37,900 nucleotides of DNA from Lachnospira sp900551945 (GTDB taxonomy: Bacteria > Bacillota > Clostridia > Lachnospirales > Lachnospiraceae), in assembly GCA_048380335.1 (NCBI GenBank), contig DBFCCI010000089.1:1-37900 (forward strand). The letters run 5' to 3'. Both the position numbers and the translations under genes were made by a program. Shown here in pieces: positions 24,996-33,455 of the stretch (position 1 is its first letter; each line of letters starts with the position of its first letter). The notes beneath the pieces were generated by a model. The model ran no database searches, was not told the origin of the DNA, and was given only the letters and a program-made list of their open reading frames with translations.

Positions 24996-25895
24996 CTATT
25001 TCACTACTGCATGGCTAAGCAAATACTTAACCCACAATTGTATATACTTAGCTTTCAAATGTACGCCATCACTTGTATACTCTGGATTTAACTTTCCTGT
25101 ACCTGCTAAATCAAACACTTCATTTTCATCAAGCCAAAATACACTAACATTATCTGCCAACGTCTTAAGCTTTTCATTTCTTGCATTAATATTAACATTA
25201 CTAACAGAAGTATTAGCATCGTCTTTACTTTGAGTAACGTGCATAATGCTTTGAATATATATAACGGCTTGTGGTTGAAGCTGTTTTATTCTATTAATAA
25301 CTACGCAGTACTGTTGTAAAAATGTATCTGGTGTTCCCGTTCCAACTTCATTAATACCAAGCATTATATATATCTTATCATATTTTGCAACTTGAAGTGC
25401 CGCATCTACTGTCATATTCTGACCATTTACATTTGCAATCTGCGACTCCATAACTTTCCATATATTCATTCCAGTATTTACAAAAAAGTTAGAATTAACT
25501 AATCCACCATACATCTGCAATGCAACAGTTCTAGAGTCACCAATAAATAATGCACCATTAAGATATGACTCATCTACTGTTGTAAAAGTGTACGTTTGTT
25601 GTGTGCTACTTTCAACTTGATTATCTGATGTAGAATTTTCCTCTGCTTGTTGTGTTTGGTCAGTTATAATTACTACCTGTTGGTCATTAGCCTGTACTAT
25701 GTCATTTTCACTAGAAGTTTTTTTGCCAAATATACTTTGTATAGAAAACACAATAAGATAAATGCAAAACGAAACACCAAATATTACAATAAAATTATAT
25801 TTTTTTAAATTATACTTTAACTGCTCCTTATCTTTTATATTTAACTTTAACTTATCAAGAATAGTATAAAAGAAATCGCTTATATTTTTAAACAT
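24996..25895 (-). CDS. Membrane-anchored SGNH/GDSL-type hydrolase or acyltransferase
   Basis: 299 residues from ATG 25895 (AGGTGG five bases upstream; a GTG three codons earlier is less likely). A single span near residues 35-55 anchors it, then comes a Gln/Ser/Thr-rich linker (about 60-105) and an extracellular SGNH domain. Visible blocks are FIGDSRT (nucleophile Ser about 121), MLGINEVG (block III Asn) and the SDGVHLK Asp-His pair near the C terminus. It lies directly downstream of an MBOAT acyltransferase gene. Such pairs add acetyl or other acyl groups to cell-surface polymers: the MBOAT protein carries the acyl group over the membrane and the SGNH protein passes it to the glycan. The acceptor is unknown. 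Confidence 0.82.
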   Translation of the reverse strand: MFKNISDFFYTILDKLKLNIKDKEQLKYNLKKYNFIVIFGVSFCIYLIVFSIQSIFGKKTSSENDIVQANDQQVVIITDQTQQAEENSTSDNQVESSTQQTYTFTTVDESYLNGALFIGDSRTVALQMYGGLVNSNFFVNTGMNIWKVMESQIANVNGQNMTVDAALQVAKYDKIYIMLGINEVGTGTPDTFLQQYCVVINRIKQLQPQAVIYIQSIMHVTQSKDDANTSVSNVNINARNEKLKTLADNVSVFWLDENEVFDLAGTGKLNPEYTSDGVHLKAKYIQLWVKYLLSHAVVK

Positions 25896-25907
25896 ATACA
25901 CCACCTT

Positions 25908-27299
25908 TTAAAAACGGAAATATAAAAATGGATTGCTTGCTGATGTCATTATTCTATAAACAGATAACCAAAATATAATTATAATGACTATATTGACCAC
26001 AAATGTCTTTTTATATTTATAATACATTCTTTGAGGAAATTCAAAACAAAATACTATTGCAAGTAAAAAGAATATCCCATATTGTATAAGTGCTGTCTTA
26101 TAATCATTTGTATTAATAAATGCTACATCAGAACTTCCAAATATAGGAAATAATCTCTTAAAATACAATCCTATATCACTAAGATTTTCTAATGCAAACA
26201 CAATCCAGCTCATAGGTATTATAAGCATAGCATATATATGCGAAAGTACTTTATATCTATCAAGAATATTTTCAAAGCCAGATTTTTCTATTGTAAGAAG
26301 TACAAAAAATATTATTCCCCACAACACAAAGTTCCAACTTGCACCATGCCAAAGACCTGTCAAAGCCCACACTACAAATGTATTAAATATAGTTCTTACT
26401 TGTCCTTTTCGATTACCACCAAGTGGAATATAAACATACTCTCTAAACCAAGAACCAAGTGTAATATGCCATCTTCTCCAAAACTCTGTTGCTGAACGTG
26501 ACATATAAGGATTATCAAAATTCTTTGGCAAAGTAAAACCTAACATAAGCCCAAGCCCAATTGCCATAAGCGAATATCCATAGAAATCAAAATATATCTG
26601 AAATGTATATGCAAACATTGCAACCCATGCCATAGGAGTTGACATACCCTCTATTCCATACATTTGCGCCGTCGTCCAACAAGAACCTAACATATTTGCA
26701 ATAATCATTTTTGCGCCAAGTCCTAATGTAAATACCTTAATTCCATCTTCAAACTTTTCAAGAGAGTAACTTCTTCTCCTTACCTGTCTTGCTATATCTG
26801 AATATATTACAATTGGACCAGCAATAAGTTGTGGAAACATCATAAGATAAACACCAAGATTAATAATATTTTTTTCCGCTCTTATCTTATCTTTGTATAC
26901 ATCAATTACATAAGAAACAATCTGAAACGTATAAAAACTTATTCCTAAAGGAAGTGTAAGACTACTTTTGATTCCGGTAAAAAATGTAAAATACTTAAAT
27001 ACAAATAATATTCCAAAATCATATAAAAGCGCAATTATCATAAATATATTTTTTTTAGAATTATCATCAATACCCTCTAGTCGATTTTGTATTTTACACC
27101 CCTCAATAAATATCGCAACTATATAATTAACAACAAGCGAACTAATTATAAGCGGTACATACTTTAACTCACCTACCGCATAAAATACAATACTTCCTAC
27201 AAATAAAATAATATTCTTAAATTTTACAGGAACTAAATAATATATAACCAAAAAAATTGGTAAAAATATAAACAAAAACTCTTTACTGCAAAATAACAT
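25908..27299 (-). CDS. MBOAT-family membrane O-acyltransferase (AlgI/DltB-like)
   Basis: 463 residues, mostly membrane spans. The family signature appears as FWRRWHITLGSWFREYVYIPLGG, and the active-site His is in TGLWHGASWNFVLWG. The length fits AlgI/PatA-type O-acetylation proteins rather than DltB (about 400 residues, with the rest of a dlt operon). GAGG precedes ATG 27299. The SGNH gene begins just after its stop, so the two are co-expressed. No glycan-synthesis genes are adjacent, so the acceptor polymer (peptidoglycan, exopolysaccharide or teichoic acid) is undetermined. Confidence 0.88.
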   Translation of the reverse strand: MLFCSKEFLFIFLPIFLVIYYLVPVKFKNIILFVGSIVFYAVGELKYVPLIISSLVVNYIVAIFIEGCKIQNRLEGIDDNSKKNIFMIIALLYDFGILFVFKYFTFFTGIKSSLTLPLGISFYTFQIVSYVIDVYKDKIRAEKNIINLGVYLMMFPQLIAGPIVIYSDIARQVRRRSYSLEKFEDGIKVFTLGLGAKMIIANMLGSCWTTAQMYGIEGMSTPMAWVAMFAYTFQIYFDFYGYSLMAIGLGLMLGFTLPKNFDNPYMSRSATEFWRRWHITLGSWFREYVYIPLGGNRKGQVRTIFNTFVVWALTGLWHGASWNFVLWGIIFFVLLTIEKSGFENILDRYKVLSHIYAMLIIPMSWIVFALENLSDIGLYFKRLFPIFGSSDVAFINTNDYKTALIQYGIFFLLAIVFCFEFPQRMYYKYKKTFVVNIVIIIIFWLSVYRIMTSASNPFLYFRF

Positions 27300-27346
27300 A
27301 AGTACCTCAAACTTCCAGCTAAACCTTATACATTTGTATCAATATA

Positions 27347-28180
27347 CTAACCTTTATACATACTCTTTAATAACTCTATCTCCTTTTTATATCCAGAAAG
27401 CTCATTTGGAGTTTCAAGATATATAGGAATTCCTTGTAACAATGGATGATTAATTATATGCTCAAAAGTATTTACTCCAATAGAACCCTCACCTATTTTT
27501 TCATGCCTATCTTTATGACTTCCAAATGGATTTTTTGAGTCATTTGCATGAATAGCACATAACCTGTCAAGTCCAATCACTTTATCAAATTCACTTAATA
27601 CACCATCTAAATCATCTACAATGTTATATTGTGCATCATAAACATGGCAAGTGTCAAGGCAGACTCCCAAATGCTCTTTTAATTCTACTTTTTCAATAAT
27701 GCGCTCAAGTTCTTCAAAAGTTCTTCCTATTTCAGAACCTTTTCCTGCCATTGTTTCAAGAAGCACCTTAGTGTGCTGTGACTTATCAAGCACTTCATTT
27801 AACATTTCAGCAATATAATCAATTCCAATATCCACGCCTTGCTTTACATGACTTCCTGGGTGAAAATTATACATATTTCCAGATACATATTCCATTCTCT
27901 TTAAATCGTCTGCAAATACACGTTTTGCAAAATCCCTTATATCTGGGTCTGCGGAACACGCATTAAGTGTATATGGTGCATGCGCAAGTATTACATCAAT
28001 ACCATTTTCCTTAGAAAATGCTTTAAATGCTTCTATATCTTTTTCATCTATTGGCTTTGCTGAACCACCTCTAGGATTTCTTGTAAAAAATTGAAAAGTA
28101 TTTCCTCCAATTGATACTATTTCTTTTGCCATATTAAGAAAACCCTTAGATGCTGATAAATGACACCCGATTTTTAACAT
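27347..28180 (-). CDS. nfo: Endonuclease IV (apurinic/apyrimidinic endonuclease)
   Basis: 277 residues, a TIM barrel of the AP endonuclease 2 family. It starts LKIGCHLSASKGF and contains NFHPGSHVKQG, LLETMAGKGSEIG, GVCLDTCHVYDAQY, HANDSKNPFGSHKDRHEKIG and LETPNE, which supply the His, Glu and Asp ligands of the three-zinc site. It cuts abasic sites in base excision repair and also removes 3' blocking groups. The gene sits 47 bases upstream of nothing else on its strand but the O-acylation pair further on, and no shared function is suggested. GAGGG precedes the ATG. Confidence 0.96.
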   Translation of the reverse strand: MLKIGCHLSASKGFLNMAKEIVSIGGNTFQFFTRNPRGGSAKPIDEKDIEAFKAFSKENGIDVILAHAPYTLNACSADPDIRDFAKRVFADDLKRMEYVSGNMYNFHPGSHVKQGVDIGIDYIAEMLNEVLDKSQHTKVLLETMAGKGSEIGRTFEELERIIEKVELKEHLGVCLDTCHVYDAQYNIVDDLDGVLSEFDKVIGLDRLCAIHANDSKNPFGSHKDRHEKIGEGSIGVNTFEHIINHPLLQGIPIYLETPNELSGYKKEIELLKSMYKG

Positions 28181-28425
28181 ATTCCCTCTTTTCTATGTAA
28201 TTCTAAATTCAAATTACATCAAAATAATATTTCTTACTCATATTAACATATACTTCCATTCTTAACATTTTTATATACAATCATTTATAATATAATAAAC
28301 AGCTATTCACAATATCATATAAAATTTTTTTATAATCCACAATTTACTATTTGTTATACACAACAAAAATTTAAAACTTACTTTATCATATTAAAAATAA
28401 TAAGTGCAATTGAATAAAATAATCG

Positions 28426-29289
28426 TTAATCATTTAACAATTCTTGATATATATCCCTTTTTGACACCCCTCTGTCCTTTGCTACTGCTTTCATTGCTTC
28501 TTTTTTATCCATACCTTGTCCTATATACATATCAACATGGTCTTTAATACTCATACTTTCCCATTCAGCTTGCTTTTCTTTTATAATATCACTTCTCTTT
28601 TTTCCTTCTATTACAAGCACATATTCACCTCTTGGCTCATTAATATCGTAGTAGGAAAGTGCTTCTTGTATTGTTGTTAAAAATGTATTCTCATATCTTT
28701 TAGTAAGCTCCTTACATATAGTAAGCTGTCTTTCTTTACCTAACACCTGCTCAAGCTCTTTAAGTGTTCTTACAAGTCTATGTGGTGCTTCATAAATAAT
28801 AATAGTTCTAGTTTCATTTACAAGCTCAGAAAGTACTTCTTTTCTTTCCTGCTTATCGGCTGGCAAAAATGCTTCAAATGCAAATCTTCTCGTTGGTCTT
28901 CCCGACATTGTAAGTGCTGTTATACAAGCGGCAGCCCCCGGAAGTGAAGTCACCTTAATTCCTGCTTCATGGCACTGTCTTACAAGTTCTTCCCCTGGGT
29001 CAGATATTCCCGGAGTTCCTGCATCTGTAATAACTGCAATATTTTTTCCTGACAATAGCTTTTGTACAAGCACCTTAGCCTTTTCCACCTTATTAAACTC
29101 GTGATAACTTGTCATAGGTGTCTTTATTTCAAAGTGATTAAGCAGCTTTATACTATTTCTTGTATCTTCTGCTGCAATTAAGTCAACTTCTTTTAATGTT
29201 CTTAATACACGAAATGTAATATCTTCAAGATTACCTATTGGAGTGGCACAAAGATATAACATTCCAATGCCGTCATTCTTATTTTCCAT
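28426..29289 (-). CDS. rsmI: 16S rRNA C1402 2'-O-ribose methyltransferase
   Basis: 287 residues of the tetrapyrrole-methylase-fold family. LYLCATPIGNLEDITFRVLR is at the N terminus, AAEDTRNS follows, and the SAM loop ITDAGTPGISDPGE is intact. The C-terminal helix-turn-helix-like KDRGVSKRDIYQELLND is standard for RsmI. It methylates the ribose of C1402 in the ribosomal P site together with RsmH. It is the last gene of the yaa-type cluster, as in Bacillus where the equivalent gene lies downstream of holB and yaaT. Confidence 0.96.
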   Translation of the reverse strand: MENKNDGIGMLYLCATPIGNLEDITFRVLRTLKEVDLIAAEDTRNSIKLLNHFEIKTPMTSYHEFNKVEKAKVLVQKLLSGKNIAVITDAGTPGISDPGEELVRQCHEAGIKVTSLPGAAACITALTMSGRPTRRFAFEAFLPADKQERKEVLSELVNETRTIIIYEAPHRLVRTLKELEQVLGKERQLTICKELTKRYENTFLTTIQEALSYYDINEPRGEYVLVIEGKKRSDIIKEKQAEWESMSIKDHVDMYIGQGMDKKEAMKAVAKDRGVSKRDIYQELLND

Positions 29290-29391
29290 TATAATCCTAC
29301 TTTCTTTTAATCACAATAATCTTTATATCTTCTAATACAATCAAGTCTAAATAATCAACTGCTTATTGCTTTACACAATACAACAAAAAAC

Positions 29392-30120
29392 TTAATTATA
29401 CATATCCAGCAATTCCTTAGTGTATGTACCATCATGGTTATACACAACTAACGCAGGTTCTACTGTAAGTTGACTTTTTGCCCCTTTTACAGCTTCAATA
29501 AGCACCATATTAGCTTCTTTATCATCATAAGGGTGAATAAGCTTTATTCTTTTGGGTTCAAGCTTGTATTTACACATAACTTGAAATATCTCAACAAGCC
29601 TTTTAGGTCTGTGTACCATAAAAAAATGTCCCTTCATCTTAAGACATTTTGAAGCTTGACATATAATATCATCAAGGCTACACAACAACTCATGCCTTGC
29701 AATAGCTTTACTGCTGTCTGGATTGACAATTCCATGATTTTCATTCATATAAGGAGGATTAGTTGTAATAACATTAAAAGAAGCCCCACCAAATATTTTT
29801 GAAGCTTCTTTTATATCTCCCTGCACAATATTAATTTGTTCATCAAGTTTATTAAGTTGTACATTTCTTTTTGCAAGTGCGGCACTTACTTCTTGTATTT
29901 CAAGTCCTGTATAAAAAGCCTTAGAATTTTTGGCCTGCATAAGTATAGGTATAACACCATTTCCCGTACCCATATCTAATACTTTATCATTTTCCTGTGC
30001 TTTTGCAAATGTTGACAAAAGCACAGCGTCCATTCCAAAACAAAAACACTCTTTATTTTGTATAAGTTTGTATCCGTTCCTTTGAAGGTCGTCTACTCTC
30101 TCATTATCATTAATCATCAT
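29392..30120 (-). CDS. trmN6: tRNA1(Val) adenine-37 N6-methyltransferase-like protein
   Basis: 242 residues, a class I SAM methyltransferase. VLDMGTGNGVIPILM (about 45-59) is the SAM-binding loop and TTNPPYMNENHG the NPPY motif of amino-group methylases acting on adenine. The opening DLQRNGYKLIQNKECFCFG is typical of the YfiC/TrmN6 family. The name follows E. coli TrmN; the actual target in this organism is inferred. The gene overlaps ricT by 11 bases, so translation is coupled. Confidence 0.88.
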   Translation of the reverse strand: MMINDNERVDDLQRNGYKLIQNKECFCFGMDAVLLSTFAKAQENDKVLDMGTGNGVIPILMQAKNSKAFYTGLEIQEVSAALAKRNVQLNKLDEQINIVQGDIKEASKIFGGASFNVITTNPPYMNENHGIVNPDSSKAIARHELLCSLDDIICQASKCLKMKGHFFMVHRPKRLVEIFQVMCKYKLEPKRIKLIHPYDDKEANMVLIEAVKGAKSQLTVEPALVVYNHDGTYTKELLDMYN

Positions 30121-31027
30121 TGATGTGAGATTTCCCTTCTTTTTTCTCTAATTTTTCAAGTTCTTCAAGTTCCTTTAAGCTCTTTTTATCAAGTGCTTTA
30201 TCTACTCTCTTTTTAGGCTTAAATCTTAACTCAGAAGCTGCATATTCTCTTACTTCTTTTTCGTCATTGTCAAGATTTACTATCACTTTTACTCGCTGTC
30301 TTAATACACTTACACTCGATACTTCGCCCTTTAACTTGTCAAACGTTGTAACAATATCACCTACATTAGGCAGCTTGCTATTAAGTTCTTCATATGTATC
30401 CTGCTCATTTTTAAGACAACACATAAGTCTTCCACATACACCAGATATCTTAGTTGGATTAAGAGAAAGATTTTGCTCCTTAGCCATCTTAATTGACACA
30501 GGTACAAATTCTGGCATATAAGTTGCGCAGCATAATGGTCTTCCACACACACCTATACCACCTCTTATTTTAGCCTCATCTCTTACACCAATCTGTCTTA
30601 ACTCAATTCTTGTTTTAAATACAGATGCAAGGTCTTTTACAAGCTCCCTAAAGTCAATTCTTCCATCTGCTGTGAAATAAAAAAGCACTTTATTATTATC
30701 AAATGTATACTCTGCTTGAATAAGCTTCATATCCAGCTTATGCTTTGCAATCTTTTCAAGACATATCTTATATGCTTCTTTTTCTTTTTCTCTGTTTTTA
30801 GCTTCTCTTTCATCGTCTTCAACAGTTGCTGGTCTTATAACTGCCTTAAGTGGTTGTATTACTTTATCATCTTCAACTTCTCTTTCAGAAAGAACAACAT
30901 GACCATACTCAACACCCCTTGCTGTCTCAACGATAACATGTTCTCCTTCTTCTATATGATATTTTCCTGGCGCAAAGAAATATATCTTGCCTGCCTGTCT
31001 AAATCTTACACCAATAACCTTAGTCAT
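30110..31027 (-). CDS. ricT: RicT/YaaT-type PSP1-domain protein
   Basis: 305 residues. The PSP1 domain covers about 60-145. It is followed by CGRPLCC (161-167) and CGRLMCC (198-204), the cysteine clusters that in the Bacillus RicA-RicF-RicT complex take part in [4Fe-4S] binding. That complex guides RNase Y cleavage of mRNAs and affects sporulation and competence. The C terminus is a charged KELEELEKLEKKEG helix. It lies between holB and trmN6 as in Bacillus. A 272-base gap to holB contains no gene I can support. Confidence 0.92.
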   Translation of the reverse strand: MTKVIGVRFRQAGKIYFFAPGKYHIEEGEHVIVETARGVEYGHVVLSEREVEDDKVIQPLKAVIRPATVEDDEREAKNREKEKEAYKICLEKIAKHKLDMKLIQAEYTFDNNKVLFYFTADGRIDFRELVKDLASVFKTRIELRQIGVRDEAKIRGGIGVCGRPLCCATYMPEFVPVSIKMAKEQNLSLNPTKISGVCGRLMCCLKNEQDTYEELNSKLPNVGDIVTTFDKLKGEVSSVSVLRQRVKVIVNLDNDEKEVREYAASELRFKPKKRVDKALDKKSLKELEELEKLEKKEGKSHINDD

Positions 31028-31299
31028 TAATTACTTGCTACTAAAAACATACATACATAAATATATGTTAGATGATTTTCCCTACTAAGTCATCGGTACA
31101 TACCTATACATCATAGGCTCTCATCTATATAGCTTTTCCTTTCATAATATTTTTTAATCAAATGGAAATTCTCAATCCACTTTACTAATTGTCAATAACA
31201 CTATTTCTTATCTAATCATACAAAAATGCTAATACAAGCACACACTTATTGTCATATGCCATAGAAATAGATATCTTATTTTATATTTTTTATTAAATG

Positions 31300-32292
31300 T
31301 TACATAGCCTCTTTAATTGCCATAATAAGAAGTTCTATAACAAGGTCGAAATTAACGTTTGCTTTAAGTCTTATCTTCACCTTATCAATTGAATTAAGAA
31401 TATCTTCAAGTCCTTCATAAGAACACTTTTCAGCTTGACTTTTAATAAGTGACAATTCATTCTTAAATATAATAAGATTAGCATTATTTGTACTCTTAAA
31501 CACTAATACATCTCTATACCACATTGCCATAAGGTCAAGGTAATCATCTATTGTAAGTTTATAATTAGCTATATTTTTAACTTCTGACATAATCTCAGAA
31601 GTTGTCATTTCATTTGCATATTTTATCACATGAAGTACTTCATCTTTAAGCTGTGCAAATTCCTTTGAGTTTATAATATTTTGCGCTCTGCCAATCTTAC
31701 CTTGTGAAAATGCTGTAGCAAACTTAACTTCATAATCTGTAACATCATAATTATCCTTAAGATACTTAGCTACAGTTTCATCAGCTACGGGTCTAAAATC
31801 AAGCTTTACACATCTTGAAATAATTGTCTGTAAAAATATATCTGCATTAGTTGTAATAAGAATAATAATTCCATATTCTGGTGGTTCTTCTATTGTCTTT
31901 AAAATGGCATTTTGTGCCTGCTGTGTAAGCTTTTCTGCCTCATCAATAATGTATATCTTATAAGGACTACTATAAGGCTTTATCTGCATATCTGCAATAA
32001 GCTGTTGTCTTATATCATCAACACCAATACTAGATGGCTTTTCATGCTTAATCCATATTATATCTGGCTGATTATAAGAGTCTGCCTGTTTACAAGAATG
32101 ACATTTATTACAAGGCTCTATCCCATTTTTTTCGCATTGAAGTGTCTTAGCAAATAGCTGTGCCATCATCTTCTTTCCTGAACCTAGTCCACCATTAAAT
32201 ATATACGCATGTGATACCTTATTCATACTAATTGCATTCTGCAAATGTTCTTTAATTGTATTATGTCCATAAATATCCGCAAATTTACTCAT
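31300..32292 (-). CDS. holB: DNA polymerase III delta' subunit
   Basis: 330 residues from ATG 32292, chosen for GAGG six bases upstream and the family start MSKFADIYGH. The AAA+ loop GGLGSGKKMMAQ is followed by the four-Cys zinc site CEKNGIEPCNKCHSCKQA. YIIDEAEKLTQQAQNAILKT and the sensor LITTNADIFLQTIISRC complete the clamp-loader pattern. It is part of the complex that loads the sliding clamp on DNA. yaaR lies 31 bases upstream. Confidence 0.93.
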   Translation of the reverse strand: MSKFADIYGHNTIKEHLQNAISMNKVSHAYIFNGGLGSGKKMMAQLFAKTLQCEKNGIEPCNKCHSCKQADSYNQPDIIWIKHEKPSSIGVDDIRQQLIADMQIKPYSSPYKIYIIDEAEKLTQQAQNAILKTIEEPPEYGIIILITTNADIFLQTIISRCVKLDFRPVADETVAKYLKDNYDVTDYEVKFATAFSQGKIGRAQNIINSKEFAQLKDEVLHVIKYANEMTTSEIMSEVKNIANYKLTIDDYLDLMAMWYRDVLVFKSTNNANLIIFKNELSLIKSQAEKCSYEGLEDILNSIDKVKIRLKANVNFDLVIELLIMAIKEAM

Positions 32293-32323
32293 ATTAATCC
32301 TCATTTCTATACTGTATGTATAA

Positions 32324-32764
32324 TTACGTTGTTATATCTAAAAGCAACCCCCTTATATCATCAACTTTTCCAATAATCGCAAGATGGTCTTTTTCATCTT
32401 TTACAAGTTCACTTGCAAGCTCGTCAAGATTTTTGTCCACCAGCTTAATAATTCCATATACCCTATGTCGTCCTCGCCTATCAAGAAAATTCTCCCTTGA
32501 AAACTTATGTGACCTATTAACAACTTCATTTAGAAAGCCTTTTACAAGCTCTCTATACTTTCTCATGTCCTTTATATCCATGTGTTTTGATATCTTATCA
32601 CCTTGAACAGTTATATCCTCCATCATCTCAGAAAGCTTTTCTTGAAGGTCTTGTTCTTCTATATTACTAATTAATGTAAACTTAAAACTACCATCTGATT
32701 TTTCAATATTTTTCTTTGCCTGCGTTCTTTGAACTTCTGAAACGTCATTGACCTTAATATCCAC
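32324..32764 (-). CDS. yaaR: YaaR-like protein (DUF327)
   Basis: 146 residues, largely helical. It has a short N-terminal segment MDIKVNDVSEVQ and a central QLxEKLSEMMEDI-type helix, then GFLNEVVNRSHKFSRENFLDR followed by GRHRVYGIIKLVDKNLDELA, which characterise the DUF327 family. Function is unknown in this family. The position directly before holB is conserved with Bacillus yaaR. Confidence 0.88.
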   Translation of the reverse strand: MDIKVNDVSEVQRTQAKKNIEKSDGSFKFTLISNIEEQDLQEKLSEMMEDITVQGDKISKHMDIKDMRKYRELVKGFLNEVVNRSHKFSRENFLDRRGRHRVYGIIKLVDKNLDELASELVKDEKDHLAIIGKVDDIRGLLLDITT

Positions 32765-32858
32765 GAGAATACCCCCAAAAATTGATATATATAATTATAT
32801 TAACATATCTGATTTTATAAATAAATAATTACTTAAATACTTTATCAAATTTATATTA

Positions 32859-33455
32859 TTACACCATAATCTCTAATATGTCTTTAGCAATTATTTGTAA
32901 ACAAGAGTCTATATCTTTGTCATTATTATACCTTTTATTAATATTTGCTTTTTTTAAATTTTCCTCTGAAAAGTCTTTTGTATCTGCAAGAAATCTCCTA
33001 CACATTTCTTCATACTGAGGTGTTTTTTGTAACTTTTCTCTATCTAATGCACGTTTAAGTCTTATACCATCATCTACTTCTATGTATATTGGTAAAATAT
33101 GCTCACTTCCAAAATACTTACAAAACTGTTCATAGGCTTCAAGTGTCCCAATAACAATATATTTTTTACCACTATTAATATCAATCTGTCCATCATCTGC
33201 TGTAAAGTACTTCCAAACACCATATACAGTGTTATAACAACGGATTTCAATAATCTTGTTGTTATTTTCCATCTCAAGCGCTTGTTTGTCTGTTACAAAA
33301 TTATACTCAATACCTTGCACTTCTCCTTCTCTTTTAGGTCTTGTTGTATAAAGTGTAACTGTATTTAAATTAAGCTTATTATCACTAATAAGCCTTTTGT
33401 ATATACTATCTTTTCCAGAAGCACTCTTTCCCATAACAAATGCTATTTCAGGCAT
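32859..33455 (-). CDS. Guanylate-kinase-like P-loop protein
   Basis: 198 residues. A P-loop GKSASGKDSIYKRL near residue 9 is followed by TLYTTRPKREGEVQGIEYNFV, the GMP-binding region of guanylate kinases. The C-terminal half is diverged, and a typical GMK lid is not obvious. The gene overlaps the preceding decarboxylase gene by 13 bases. In Bacillus the corresponding slot between yaaO and yaaQ/yaaR holds thymidylate kinase, so this may be a second, specialised nucleotide kinase. The main gmk is expected elsewhere in the genome. Confidence 0.75.
   Translation of the reverse strand: MPEIAFVMGKSASGKDSIYKRLISDNKLNLNTVTLYTTRPKREGEVQGIEYNFVTDKQALEMENNNKIIEIRCYNTVYGVWKYFTADDGQIDINSGKKYIVIGTLEAYEQFCKYFGSEHILPIYIEVDDGIRLKRALDREKLQKTPQYEEMCRRFLADTKDFSEENLKKANINKRYNNDKDIDSCLQIIAKDILEIMV

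Noticed and set aside
31028..31299. Possible small gene or riboswitch between holB and ricT
   Set aside because: Only short weak stems and no supported reading frame with a ribosome site.
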